From Streptomyces sp. JJ36 (lineage in GTDB: Bacteria; Actinomycetota; Actinomycetes; Streptomycetales; Streptomycetaceae), in assembly GCF_021696945.1 (NCBI RefSeq), contig NZ_JACYHE010000004.1, positions 90,403-154,402 on the forward strand: DNA of 64,000 nucleotides. The letters run 5' to 3'. Numbering within the stretch: the stretch's first letter is position 1; each line of letters opens with the position of its first letter. A model generated the notes under the pieces. That model did no database searches, had not been told where the DNA came from, and was given only the letters and a program-made list of their open reading frames with translations. Below, in pieces: positions 1-7,420 of the stretch. The translations under genes and the position numbers were made by a program.

Positions 1-413
1 CCCCAGACCACCACGTAGACGGCGAAGTAGACGGTGGTCCAGGCGCCCAGCGAGCGCCAGCCGTCGAAGAGGGTGCGGCCGGTGGCCAGGTGCCAGCGGC
101 CGACCGCCTCCGCCAGAGCGATCTTGACCAGGCAGCCGAGGACCGCCGCCCACAGCAGCGTGTAGCCGAACTTGCTGCCCGCCAGCAGCGTGGAGACCAG
201 GTCGCCGGCGCCGACGCCGGTGGCCGCCACCACGATGCCCGGCCCGATGGAGCGCCAGCTCGGCCGCCGTACGGGCGCGGCAGCCCCGGGCATGCCGGGC
301 GCCTGCTCCGCACCGCCCGCCGGCCGCGTGCCGCCCGCCCGCCGCGCGTCTGCTTCCGCGGGCCGCCTGTCGCCGGCGCCCTGCGCACCGGCCCTGTCGT
401 CCTCAGCTGTCAT
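1..413 (-). CDS. Nramp-family metal-ion transporter, N-terminal part only
   Basis: The C-terminus lies beyond the window; 137 residues are visible. After a low-complexity, charged N-terminal tail of about 50 residues the protein reads SIGPGIVVAATGVGAGDLVS and continues through two hydrophobic segments, which resembles the first helices of Nramp-type divalent-metal/H+ symporters in the cytoplasmic membrane. Canonical Nramp proteins carry the metal-binding DPGN motif in helix 1; here that position reads ATGVGAGD, so metal selectivity (Mn, Fe or another ion) cannot be assumed. The ATG at 413 is preceded by a GGGAGG ribosome site about 6 nt upstream, which supports this start. No promoter is obvious. 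The family call is good; the substrate is unknown. Confidence 0.8.
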   Translation of the reverse strand, partial: MTAEDDRAGAQGAGDRRPAEADARRAGGTRPAGGAEQAPGMPGAAAPVRRPSWRSIGPGIVVAATGVGAGDLVSTLLAGSKFGYTLLWAAVLGCLVKIALAEAVGRWHLATGRTLFDGWRSLGAWTTVYFAVYVVVW

Positions 414-546
414 CCGGCCTCCCGGCTCGTCCCCTGGTCCGCCCGCGCATCATCGGGCGGGGCGGAACCCGGCACAAGGGCGCCGGTGCCGCGACACCGC
501 CGGGGCGCGACACCGGCACCCTGCCGTCACGGGGCGGGCACGTCCC

Positions 547-1500
547 TCACGGGCGGGGCAGCTCGCACTCCGGCAGCCCGAGGTCGAGCTTGTTGCCGGT
601 GCCGATGCAGTCGGTGAGCAGGTAGGTCTGCTGGCCGTAGTTGATGCCCTCGTGGACGGTCACGTCGCCGTTCTCGTCCACCTCACAGGGGTTGTTGAGG
701 GTGCAGCGCCCGCCGTCCGTGTTGCCCGTGTTGTTGACGCCGATCACCTCTCCGGTGGCGTCGTTCACGATCGGGGAGCCGGAGGTGCCGCCGATGGTGT
801 CGCACTCGGGGGTGTAGCGGATGGAGTCCGAGAAGCTCCAGCCGGCCTCCCGCAGTTCGTACACGAACGTGTCGATGCGGCAGCTGTAGGTGCGCTTCCA
901 GTAGCCGGAGACGACGGTGATGTCCGTGCCGGCGGACGGGTGTTCCGGGGCGATGTCCAGCGCCTCGATGCCGTACCGGCTCTCGATCTGCGCGTAGGTG
1001 GAGTTCAGCTCGTAGAGCGAGACGTCGGTGCGGGTCATCGTCCCGTACGCGACCTTGGTGGCGCGGAGCGTGGCGACGTCGTTCGCCCGCGCGTCCAGCA
1101 GCGTGAAGCGGCGGCTGGAGGGCTGGTCGACGACGACCTCGCCGGGGCCGGGCATGCCGGACTCCAGGCAGTGCCCGTTGGAGAGCACCAGCGCGGGGTC
1201 GGTGGGTTCCGACTGCGGGACGCGGACGAGGGAGCCGGAGCAGTTGCTGAGCGCCACCGTCCCGGCGAAGTCGGGTGCCCGCAGCCCGTCCCTGGCCTCC
1301 GGGGCGGCGTCCACCGCCGGGGCGGGCGCGTCGGCGCGGTGGAAGCCGGTGCCGGTGGTGCTGACGGTGCCGGTGGCGCCGGTGGTGCTGCCGGTCGGGG
1401 TGTCGTGGGGGGCCGCCAGGGCCGGGGTCGCGGCGAGGCCGGTGGCGGCGGTCGCTCCGAGGAGCGCGGCCGCGAGGGCGCCGACGAGAGGGCGTTTCAT
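547..1500 (-). CDS. Secreted trypsin-like serine protease (S1 family)
   Basis: 317 residues. The ATG at 1500 is chosen because it opens a clean Sec signal peptide (MKRPLVGALAAALLG..., Ala-rich to about residue 29, ending ALA-AP) and has GGAGAGGAA upstream; an in-frame ATG 75 nt further up would add a non-signal tail. The mature part carries the S1 triad: His in LSNGHC (about 115), Asp in RTDVSLYEL (about 160) and Ser in GGTSGSPI (about 246). The N-terminal 60 residues of the mature protein are Thr/Gly/Ala-rich and look like a propeptide or linker. Cysteines near the His and in the C-terminal third could form disulfides. It probably degrades extracellular protein; the cleavage preference is unknown. 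It stands alone between the transporter and the ridA-like gene. Confidence 0.85.
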   Translation of the reverse strand: MKRPLVGALAAALLGATAATGLAATPALAAPHDTPTGSTTGATGTVSTTGTGFHRADAPAPAVDAAPEARDGLRAPDFAGTVALSNCSGSLVRVPQSEPTDPALVLSNGHCLESGMPGPGEVVVDQPSSRRFTLLDARANDVATLRATKVAYGTMTRTDVSLYELNSTYAQIESRYGIEALDIAPEHPSAGTDITVVSGYWKRTYSCRIDTFVYELREAGWSFSDSIRYTPECDTIGGTSGSPIVNDATGEVIGVNNTGNTDGGRCTLNNPCEVDENGDVTVHEGINYGQQTYLLTDCIGTGNKLDLGLPECELPRP

Positions 1501-1707
1501 GGGGGGTTCCTCTCCGTACCGAAGGTTCGTTCGGCGGTGCGCCCCGCATTCTTCGTCGCTTGCCATGCACACCACAAGAGGGCCTCGGTGCGGAACCGGC
1601 GCCCTCGGGATGGTGAACGGCCCTCGCCCGCGGGGCCGTCGAACCGGCCGCCGGCATCAGGCGCGGGCGTCCTCGCCAGGCGCCAGGCACCGGCGACCGT
1701 CACCGGC

Positions 1708-2118
1708 TCAGTCGAGCACGGCCATCGCGTCGATCTCGACCAGCAGGCCCGGCGGCAGACCGACATAGACCGTGGTGCGGGCGGCGGGCGGCGCGGCGAG
1801 CTCCTGCCCGGCGAAGTAGGCGTCGTAGACCTCGTTCATCTCGGCGAAGTGGCCGGTGTCGGTGAGGTAGACCCGCAGCATCACCACGTCGTCCCAGCCG
1901 GCGCCGCCCTCCCGGAGGACCGCGTGCACGTTGGCCAGCGTCTGCAGGAGCTGCTCCCGCAGCCCGGGCCCGGCCGGCACCGGCGTACCGCCCTGCTCGA
2001 CGGGCAGGAAACCGACCTGCCCGGCCACCTGGAGGACGGGCCCCTTGCGCACGCCGTGCGAGAAACGGGCGGGCGGGGTGGTGTGACGCGGCGGGGTGAC
2101 GGCGGTCTTCGCGGCCAT
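1708..2118 (-). CDS. RidA family enamine/imine deaminase
   Basis: 136 residues, normal length for the YjgF/YER057c/UK114 family. RidA proteins are small cytosolic trimers that hydrolyse reactive enamine/imine intermediates such as 2-aminoacrylate released by PLP dehydratases. The conserved Arg occurs in ARTTVYVGLP and the late Glu in LLVEIDAMAV, as expected for active members. It is the last gene of the leftward operon kinase - IclR - RidA, 38 nt after the regulator. Its neighbour across the divergent promoter is a DSD1-type PLP deaminase, whose chemistry makes exactly the intermediates that RidA removes; that coupling is inference. Start ATG at 2118 follows an AGGAGAG site. Confidence 0.9.
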   Translation of the reverse strand: MAAKTAVTPPRHTTPPARFSHGVRKGPVLQVAGQVGFLPVEQGGTPVPAGPGLREQLLQTLANVHAVLREGGAGWDDVVMLRVYLTDTGHFAEMNEVYDAYFAGQELAAPPAARTTVYVGLPPGLLVEIDAMAVLD

Positions 2119-2156
2119 GACGGTCTCTCCTGGGATACGGGAACGGGTGCGGGCGG

Positions 2157-2918
2157 TCAGCCGCCCGGGTCGGGGACGGGACGTCCCGAGTAGTCGGCGC
2201 TGACGGCCTCGGCCGTGCGGCGCACCAGCGGCAGCAGGGCGAGGAGGTCGTCCGCGGACACGACGACGTTGGGCGCGGACACGGACATGGCGGCCACCAC
2301 CCGCCCGTCGGCACCCCGCACGGGGGCCGCCACGCAGTTGATGGACTCCTCGTGCCCGCCGAGGTCGCTGGCCCAGCCCTGCTCGCGCACGGTGGCCAGC
2401 TCGGAGAGGAAGGCGGCCGCGTGCGGCGTGGAACGGGCGGTGTAGCGGGGGTAGTCGAGCCGCTCGGCGACGGCGCGCCGCTCGGCCTCCGGCAGGTCGG
2501 CGAGGAGCAGCTTGGCCACGGCCGCGACGGTGATGGCCACGGGCTTGCCGATGCGGGAGTACATGCGCACCGGGTAGCGGCTCTCCACCTTGTCGATGTA
2601 GACCACCTCGTCGTCCTCGTAGACCGCGAGATGGACGGTGTGCCCGGTCTTCTCACCCAGCGCCGCCAGATGCGGGTGGGCGATCTCCCGCACGTCGAGG
2701 TTCTCGATCGCCTCCTGGGCGAGGGCGAACAGACGGGCGCCGAGCCGGTAGCGGTGATCCTGCTGGCGGTGCACGATGCCGTGCTCGTGCAGGGTGCGCA
2801 GCAGCCGCAGCGCGGTCGACTTGTGCACGCCGAGCCGCTGGGCCACCTGCTCCAGGTTCGCGGGGCCCTCCGCGAGCAGGGGCAGGATGCTCAGCGCTCG
2901 GTCGACGGTCTGGCTCAT
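2157..2918 (-). CDS. IclR family transcriptional regulator
   Basis: 253 residues from ATG 2918, preceded by a GAAGGCGAG ribosome site; an in-frame upstream start would add 18 unlikely residues. Residues 1-65 form the winged helix-turn-helix (LEQVAQRLGVHKSTALRLL), followed by the IclR effector domain with the typical Tyr/Asp-rich strand EDDEVVYIDKVE and the late motif SINCVAAPVRGADG. IclR regulators bind palindromic operators and sense small carboxylic or sugar acids; KdgR is a well-known relative that senses 2-keto-3-deoxygluconate. The start codon overlaps the kinase stop (ATGA), so the two are translationally coupled. The likely targets are the palindromes at 4106-4144 between the divergent operons. 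Confidence 0.93.
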   Translation of the reverse strand: MSQTVDRALSILPLLAEGPANLEQVAQRLGVHKSTALRLLRTLHEHGIVHRQQDHRYRLGARLFALAQEAIENLDVREIAHPHLAALGEKTGHTVHLAVYEDDEVVYIDKVESRYPVRMYSRIGKPVAITVAAVAKLLLADLPEAERRAVAERLDYPRYTARSTPHAAAFLSELATVREQGWASDLGGHEESINCVAAPVRGADGRVVAAMSVSAPNVVVSADDLLALLPLVRRTAEAVSADYSGRPVPDPGG

Positions 2919-4003
2919 GGTGCGCTCGCCTTCTTCGTGGTCCAGCCGGGGCCGAGTCGCAGTGTGCCCCACTCCCCCGCGTGCAGCGCGGCCAGCCGGT
3001 CCGCGGACTCCCGGGCGGGCGGCCGGGCCAGGTCGCCGGGCACGGTCAGGGCGGCGGCGGCCAGCAGGTGCCCGTGCCGCAGCCGGTCCCGTACGGGCAG
3101 GCCGCGCAGGGTCGCGGAGAGGAAGCCGGCGGCGAACGCGTCCCCGGCCCCGACCTGCCCGACCACGTCGACCCGCGGCGCCGGCACCCGCCGCCCGTCC
3201 TCCGGGCCGCCGGTGAAGGCGGTGGCGCCGCGGGCGCCCTGCTTGACCACGAGCACCGCCGGCTCGGGCAGCGCCGCACGCAGCGCCTCCGGGCCGCCGC
3301 CCAGCCCCCAGGCGGCCTCCGCCTCGTCCTCACCGACGAAGACCAGGTCGCAGCCGCGGGCCAGCTCCAGCAGCACCCGGGCGGCGGCGGGCGTACGCCA
3401 CAGGCTCGCCCGGTAGTTGACGTCGAAGGAGACCAGGGGCCGGCCGGGGCGGGGCGCGGTGAGCAGCCGGAGCAGTTCCAGGCAGTCGCCGGAGAGGGCC
3501 GCGGTGATGCCGGTGAGGTGCAGGACGCGGCCGGCGTCGGCGGCCGCCGTGTCCACCGTCCGCGGGGACATGGCGGAGGCGGCGGAGCCGGCCCGGTAGT
3601 AGGCCACCTCGGCGGTCCGCGCGCCGGGCGCGGGCTCGCCGTGTGCGGGCGCGGGGACCGCCGCGACGGCGGTGGGGCGCTCGCCGTCGGTACGGAAGTA
3701 GATGCCGGTGGGCCGCACGGGGTCCCTTCCGACCGCCCGGGTGTCGACGCCCGCCGCGGCGATCGTGCGGACCAGGTGGTCGCCGAAGCCGTCCGCGCCG
3801 ACCCGGCTGATCCAGGCGGCGCGGTGCCCCAGCCCGGCGAGGGTGCAGGCGACGTTGGACTCCGCTCCCCCGATGGACCGCTCGAAGGCGGGCACGTCGG
3901 CGAGCCGCCCCGGCCGGCAGGGCAGAAACGTGACCATGGACTCGCCCAGGCAGACGACCTCCGGAGGGGCACCGGAATGCGCGGAGCCGGCAGTGCTGGC
4001 CAA
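2915..4003 (-). CDS. PfkB family carbohydrate kinase, 2-keto-3-deoxygluconate kinase-like
   Basis: 362 residues. PfkB signature 1 is seen as GGAESNVACTLAGLG (about 45-60) and signature 2 as GQVGAGDAFAAGFLSA (about 290-305), whose Asp is the catalytic base. The N-terminal VVCLGESMVTF resembles KDG kinases more than ribokinases. No ATG or GTG lies upstream in frame; the best start is TTG at 4003, 10 nt after AAGGAG. The next in-frame ATG (GESM) would remove strand 1, so TTG is preferred. It is the first gene of the leftward operon and overlaps the IclR start by 4 nt. Function as a sugar-acid kinase is a family inference; fructose or another keto sugar is possible. Confidence 0.85.
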   Translation of the reverse strand: MASTAGSAHSGAPPEVVCLGESMVTFLPCRPGRLADVPAFERSIGGAESNVACTLAGLGHRAAWISRVGADGFGDHLVRTIAAAGVDTRAVGRDPVRPTGIYFRTDGERPTAVAAVPAPAHGEPAPGARTAEVAYYRAGSAASAMSPRTVDTAAADAGRVLHLTGITAALSGDCLELLRLLTAPRPGRPLVSFDVNYRASLWRTPAAARVLLELARGCDLVFVGEDEAEAAWGLGGGPEALRAALPEPAVLVVKQGARGATAFTGGPEDGRRVPAPRVDVVGQVGAGDAFAAGFLSATLRGLPVRDRLRHGHLLAAAALTVPGDLARPPARESADRLAALHAGEWGTLRLGPGWTTKKASAP

Positions 4004-4092
4004 CGGTCGAGCGCTCCTTCCGCCACGGGTCGTGGGTGCTTCCGCACCCGGGCGCCGGTGTCCGAGGATCCATTGACCGGCCGTTCGCCGGG

Positions 4093-4122
4093 ATGCTAGA
4101 CAGCAGCAAGCGTCATGCGCAA
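4093..4122 (-). promoter_or_regulatory. Candidate promoter of the kinase-IclR-ridA operon
   Basis: Read on the minus strand, a -35-like TTGCGC (4122-4117) and a -10-like TAGCAT (4098-4093) are 18 nt apart. The -35 sits at the centre of the palindrome at 4106-4132, so a bound regulator would block this promoter. Position and spacing are seen; activity is inferred. Confidence 0.45.
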
Positions 4123-4132
4123 TGACGGTTGC
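4106..4132. promoter_or_regulatory. 27-bp palindrome, candidate IclR operator 1
   Basis: Arms GCAAgCGTCAT (4106-4116) and ATGACGgTTGC (4122-4132) pair at 10 of 11 positions around a 5-bp spacer centred at 4119. It lies in the only spacer between the two divergent operons and overlaps the minus-strand -35. Assigning it to the neighbouring IclR protein is inference from position and symmetry. Confidence 0.55.
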
Positions 4133-4144
4133 ATATAACGCAAC
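4128..4144. promoter_or_regulatory. 17-bp palindrome, candidate IclR operator 2
   Basis: GTTGCATATAACGCAAC has perfect 5-bp arms centred at 4136, 17 bp from the first palindrome and sharing its TTGC arm. It includes TATAAC (4134-4139), a possible -10 for the rightward operon, and ends 18 nt before the TTG start of the deaminase gene. Confidence 0.5.
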
Positions 4145-4162
4145 TGAGCTCAGGGAGTCGCC

Positions 4163-5488
4163 TTGTCCCCCGCCGATCCGCCCGCCGCCCCGTCCGCCGA
4201 CCCCTCCGCCGGCCCGTCCGCCCTGCCGGGCCTCGCGGACGAGGTGGTCGACCACCGCTTCAAGGGCCTGCCCCCGGACGCGGACGGCCGTAGGGTCGGC
4301 GCGCTCGCCGCCGAGCGCCGCGACCTCTTCACCGGCGGCTTCACCACCCCCGTACTGGCGCTCTCCGCCGCGGACGTCGAGCACAACCTGCGGCAGCTCG
4401 AGGAGTTCGCCGAGCGCCACCACCTCGCCTTCGCCCCGCACGGCAAGACCTCCATGGCCCCCCGGCTCTTCGCCCGCCAGCTCGACCACGGCGCCTGGGG
4501 CATCACGGTGGCCGTGCCGCACCAGGCCCGGGTCTGCCGCGCCTTCGGCGTGCAGCGGATCTTCCTGGCCAACGAGCTGGTGGACGCGGCGGCACTGCAC
4601 TGGCTCGCCGCCGAGCAGGACGCCGACCCCGACTTCCGCTTCGTCTGCTACGTGGACTCCGTACGCGGCGTCGCACTGATGGACGCCGCGCTGCACGCCG
4701 CCCAGGCCGCCCGGCCGGTGGACGTGGTGATCGAACTGGCCGCGGGCGAGGGCGCCCGTACCGGCGCCCGCACCGAACAGGAGTGCGCCGCACTGGCCGA
4801 CGCGGTGACCGAGGCGCGCCACCTGCGGCTGGTCGGCGTCGCCGGCTACGAGGGCGAGGTGCCGGAGGCCGACACCGCCCGCGTCACCGCCTGGCTGCGC
4901 CGCCTGGTCGCGCTGGCCGAGGCGCTGGACCGCACCGGCCGGTTCGACCCGGACGTCTCGGAGATCGTGCTCAGCGCGGGCGGCAGCGCCTGGTTCGATG
5001 CGGTGGCCGAGGTCTTCACCGGTCTGCCCGAGCTCTCCCGGCCGGTGCTGCCGCTGCTGCGCTCCGGTGCGTACGTCTCGCACGACGAGGGGCACTACCG
5101 GAAGCTGACCCCCTTCAACCGGGTGCCGCAGGAGGGCAGCCTGCGGCCCGCCTTCACACTCTGGACGCAGGTCGTCTCCCGGCCGGACCCCCGGCAGGCG
5201 TTCCTCAACGCCGGGAAGCGGGACGCCGCGTACGACCTGCACCTGCCGCAGCCGCGGGTGGTGCGCTCCGCGCGTGACGGCGTGGTGCGGCCGGCGACCG
5301 GGATCGAGGTCGTGAAGCTCTCCGACCAGCACGCCTGGCTGGAGACCTCGCCGGAGGCGGAGCTGGAGGTCGGCGACTGGGTCGGGCTGGGGCTCTCCCA
5401 TCCGTGCACCATCTTCGACAAGTGGCAGATGATCCCGCTCGTCGAGGAGGACGGCACGGTCACCGACTACGTCCGCACCTTCTTCTGA
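4163..5488 (+). CDS. DSD1/fold-III PLP amino-acid deaminase (D-serine dehydratase-like)
   Basis: 441 residues. The N-terminal alanine-racemase-type barrel carries the PLP lysine in HGKTSM (about 93-98). The C-terminal beta domain has the zinc pair of DSD1 enzymes in LSHPCTIFDKW (His and Cys about 412-414). This family contains D-serine dehydratase, D-threonine aldolase and, as reported for a pseudomonad, D-glucosaminate dehydratase; the sequence does not decide between them. The TTG at 4163 is used because AGGGAG lies 6-7 nt upstream and the frame is closed before it. The first 25 residues are Pro/Ser/Ala-rich. The enzyme is followed 108 nt later by a D-aminoacylase, and a kinase, IclR and RidA lie divergently. 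Fold and cofactor are secure; the substrate is not. Confidence 0.85.
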   Translation: MSPADPPAAPSADPSAGPSALPGLADEVVDHRFKGLPPDADGRRVGALAAERRDLFTGGFTTPVLALSAADVEHNLRQLEEFAERHHLAFAPHGKTSMAPRLFARQLDHGAWGITVAVPHQARVCRAFGVQRIFLANELVDAAALHWLAAEQDADPDFRFVCYVDSVRGVALMDAALHAAQAARPVDVVIELAAGEGARTGARTEQECAALADAVTEARHLRLVGVAGYEGEVPEADTARVTAWLRRLVALAEALDRTGRFDPDVSEIVLSAGGSAWFDAVAEVFTGLPELSRPVLPLLRSGAYVSHDEGHYRKLTPFNRVPQEGSLRPAFTLWTQVVSRPDPRQAFLNAGKRDAAYDLHLPQPRVVRSARDGVVRPATGIEVVKLSDQHAWLETSPEAELEVGDWVGLGLSHPCTIFDKWQMIPLVEEDGTVTDYVRTFF

Positions 5489-5502
5489 GACGGCCGGCCG
5501 TC
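5489..5502. other. 14-bp palindrome after the deaminase stop
   Basis: GACGGCCGGCCGTC begins directly after the TGA and is a perfect inverted repeat. It may slow transcription between the deaminase and deacylase genes, but it has no loop and no T-run, so its role is unclear. Confidence 0.3.
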
Positions 5503-5596
5503 CCGAGCGCCCTCCCCGGGACGGGCGGGACGGCCGCACGCGGCACGGGCAGCACACGCCGGCACGGGCCGGCGCGGGGAGGGAGGCAGTGCACGC

Positions 5597-7195
5597 ATGG
5601 ACACCGCGTTCCGGGGAGCCCTGGTCGTGGACGGCTCCGGCCGGCCCGCGTACCGCGCCGACGTCGGCCTCGCCGGCGGCCGGATCGCCGCCGTCCGCCC
5701 GGTCGCGGACGGCGGCCCGCGGCTCACCGCCCGGCACACCCTGGACGCCGACGGGCTCGCCCTCGCGCCCGGCTTCATCGACATGCACGCCCACAGCGAC
5801 CTGGCACTGCTTCGCGACCCGGACCACTCCGCGAAGGCCGCCCAGGGCGTCACCCTGGAGGTGCTCGGTCAGGACGGCCTCTCCTACGCCCCGGTGGACG
5901 ACCGCACCCGGGAGGAGGTGCGCCGCGCGATCACCGGCTGGAACGGCGACGGCACGGACCTCGACCTGGACTGGCGCACCGTCGGGGAGTACCTGGACCG
6001 GCTGGACCGCGGCGTCGCCGTCAACGCCGCCTACCTCGTGCCGCAGGGCACCGTGCGGATGCTCGTGCTCGGCTGGGAGGACCGGCCCGCCCGCCCGGCG
6101 GAGCTGGACCGGATGCGGCACCTGGTCGCCGAGGGCCTGGAGCAGGGCGCGGTGGGGCTCTCCTCGGGCCTGACCTACGCCCCGGGGATGTACGCGGACA
6201 CCGCCGAACTCACCGCGCTCTGCCGGGTCGTCGCCCGCTACGGCGGCTACTACTGCCCGCACCACCGCTCGTACGGCGCGGGCGCCCTGGCGGCGTACGC
6301 GGAGATGCTCGACGTGACCCGGGAGGCCGGCTGCGCGCTCCATCTCGCCCACGCCACCCTGAACTTCGGCGTGAACGCGGGCCGCGCACCCGAACTGCTG
6401 GCCCTGCTCGACACCGCGCTCGCCGACGGCGCCGACGTCTCCCTGGACACCTACCCCTACACCCCGGGCTGCACCACGCTGGCCGCGCTGTTGCCGAGCT
6501 GGGCCAGCGAGGGCGGCCCGGAGGCGGTGCTCGCGCGGCTCGCGGAGGACGACACCGCCGCCCGCATCCGGCACACGCTGGAGGTGACGGGCTCGGACGG
6601 CTGCCACGGGGTGCCGGTCGACTGGGACACCGTGGAGATCGCCGGGGTCGCGGAACCGTCGCTGGCCGCGCTGGTGGGCCGTACGGTCGCCGCGGCGGCC
6701 CGGGACCGGGGCGAGGAACCGTTCACCACGGCGCGGCGGCTGCTCCGCGCGGACCGGCTCGGCACCACCATCCTCCAGCACGTCGGCCACGAGGAGAACG
6801 TCCGCGCGATCATGCGGCACCCCGCACACACCGGCGGCAGCGACGGCATCCTCCAGGGCGCCAAGCCGCACCCGCGCGCGTACGGCACCTTCCCGCGCTA
6901 CCTGGGGCACTACGTCCGGGAGACGGGCGTCCTCTCCCTGGAGGAGTGCGTGGCCCGGCTGACCGGCCGCCCGGCGGCCCGGCTACGGCTGCCGGACCGG
7001 GGGCTGGTGCGCGAGGGCCACCGGGCCGACCTGGTGCTCTTCGACCCGCACACGGTGGCGGACCGCGCCACCTTCGCCGCACCCCGCACGCCCCCGGCCG
7101 GCATCCCGCACGTGCTCATCGACGGCCGCTTCGTCCTCCGCGACGGCCACCGCACCGACGTCCTCGCCGGCCGCTCCGTCCGCCGCACCGCGTGA
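5597..7195 (+). CDS. N-acyl-D-amino-acid deacylase (amidohydrolase superfamily)
   Basis: 532 residues, usual for D-aminoacylases. The beta-sandwich start is followed by the metal motif FIDMHAHSD (about 58-66), a further His in CPHHRSY (about 221), and the late GHEENVRAIMRHP region with GGSDGI carrying the catalytic Asp. These zinc enzymes hydrolyse N-acyl-D-amino acids to the free D-amino acid plus a carboxylate in the cytoplasm. ATG 5597 is preceded by GGGGAGGGAGG at about 10 nt. It is downstream of, and probably co-transcribed with, the PLP deaminase, which would act on its product. Related amidohydrolases with other N-acyl substrates, including N-acetyl amino-sugar acids, cannot be excluded. 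The stop is 15 nt from the converging DUF397 gene. Confidence 0.88.
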   Translation: MDTAFRGALVVDGSGRPAYRADVGLAGGRIAAVRPVADGGPRLTARHTLDADGLALAPGFIDMHAHSDLALLRDPDHSAKAAQGVTLEVLGQDGLSYAPVDDRTREEVRRAITGWNGDGTDLDLDWRTVGEYLDRLDRGVAVNAAYLVPQGTVRMLVLGWEDRPARPAELDRMRHLVAEGLEQGAVGLSSGLTYAPGMYADTAELTALCRVVARYGGYYCPHHRSYGAGALAAYAEMLDVTREAGCALHLAHATLNFGVNAGRAPELLALLDTALADGADVSLDTYPYTPGCTTLAALLPSWASEGGPEAVLARLAEDDTAARIRHTLEVTGSDGCHGVPVDWDTVEIAGVAEPSLAALVGRTVAAAARDRGEEPFTTARRLLRADRLGTTILQHVGHEENVRAIMRHPAHTGGSDGILQGAKPHPRAYGTFPRYLGHYVRETGVLSLEECVARLTGRPAARLRLPDRGLVREGHRADLVLFDPHTVADRATFAAPRTPPAGIPHVLIDGRFVLRDGHRTDVLAGRSVRRTA

Positions 7196-7210
7196 CCGCG
7201 GAACTCGGCC

Positions 7211-7420
7211 TCAGCGGGCGGCCTTGAGGCCGTCCACGAAGGCCGCCCAGGACGCCGACGGCAGCACCAGGACCGGCCCGCCGGGCACCTTGCTGTCACG
7301 TACGGGGACGACGCCGGGGAACCCGTCGGCCACCTCCACGCAGTCGCCCCCGGCCTGATTGCTGTAGCTGCTCTTGCGCCAGGCGGCGCCGCGCAGCGCG
7401 GGACGGGATACTCGCTCCAC
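7211..7420 (-). CDS. DUF397 domain protein
   Basis: 69 residues, entirely a DUF397 domain: the WRKSSYSNQAGGDCVEVA signature and the later VRDSKVPGGPVL are typical. DUF397 proteins are small soluble partners coded beside WhiJ-like HTH regulators in Streptomyces; some modulate the cognate regulator. The GTG at 7420 follows a GGAGGGG site at about 8 nt. The gene overlaps the 3' end of the HTH gene by 125 nt in another frame, far more than usual for this pair. Confidence 0.9.
   Translation of the reverse strand: MERVSRPALRGAAWRKSSYSNQAGGDCVEVADGFPGVVPVRDSKVPGGPVLVLPSASWAAFVDGLKAAR

Noticed and set aside
172..2193. 673-codon plus-strand open frame at the left end
   Set aside because: It lies opposite the protease and ridA-like genes and consists of Gly/Ala/Val/Arg-rich repeats without domains.
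2915..6910. 1331-codon minus-strand open frame running over the deaminase and deacylase genes
   Set aside because: Only its last 362 codons (the PfkB kinase) are protein-like. The rest is Arg/Gly/Val/His-rich antisense of two well-supported genes, a usual effect of high GC on stop-codon frequency.
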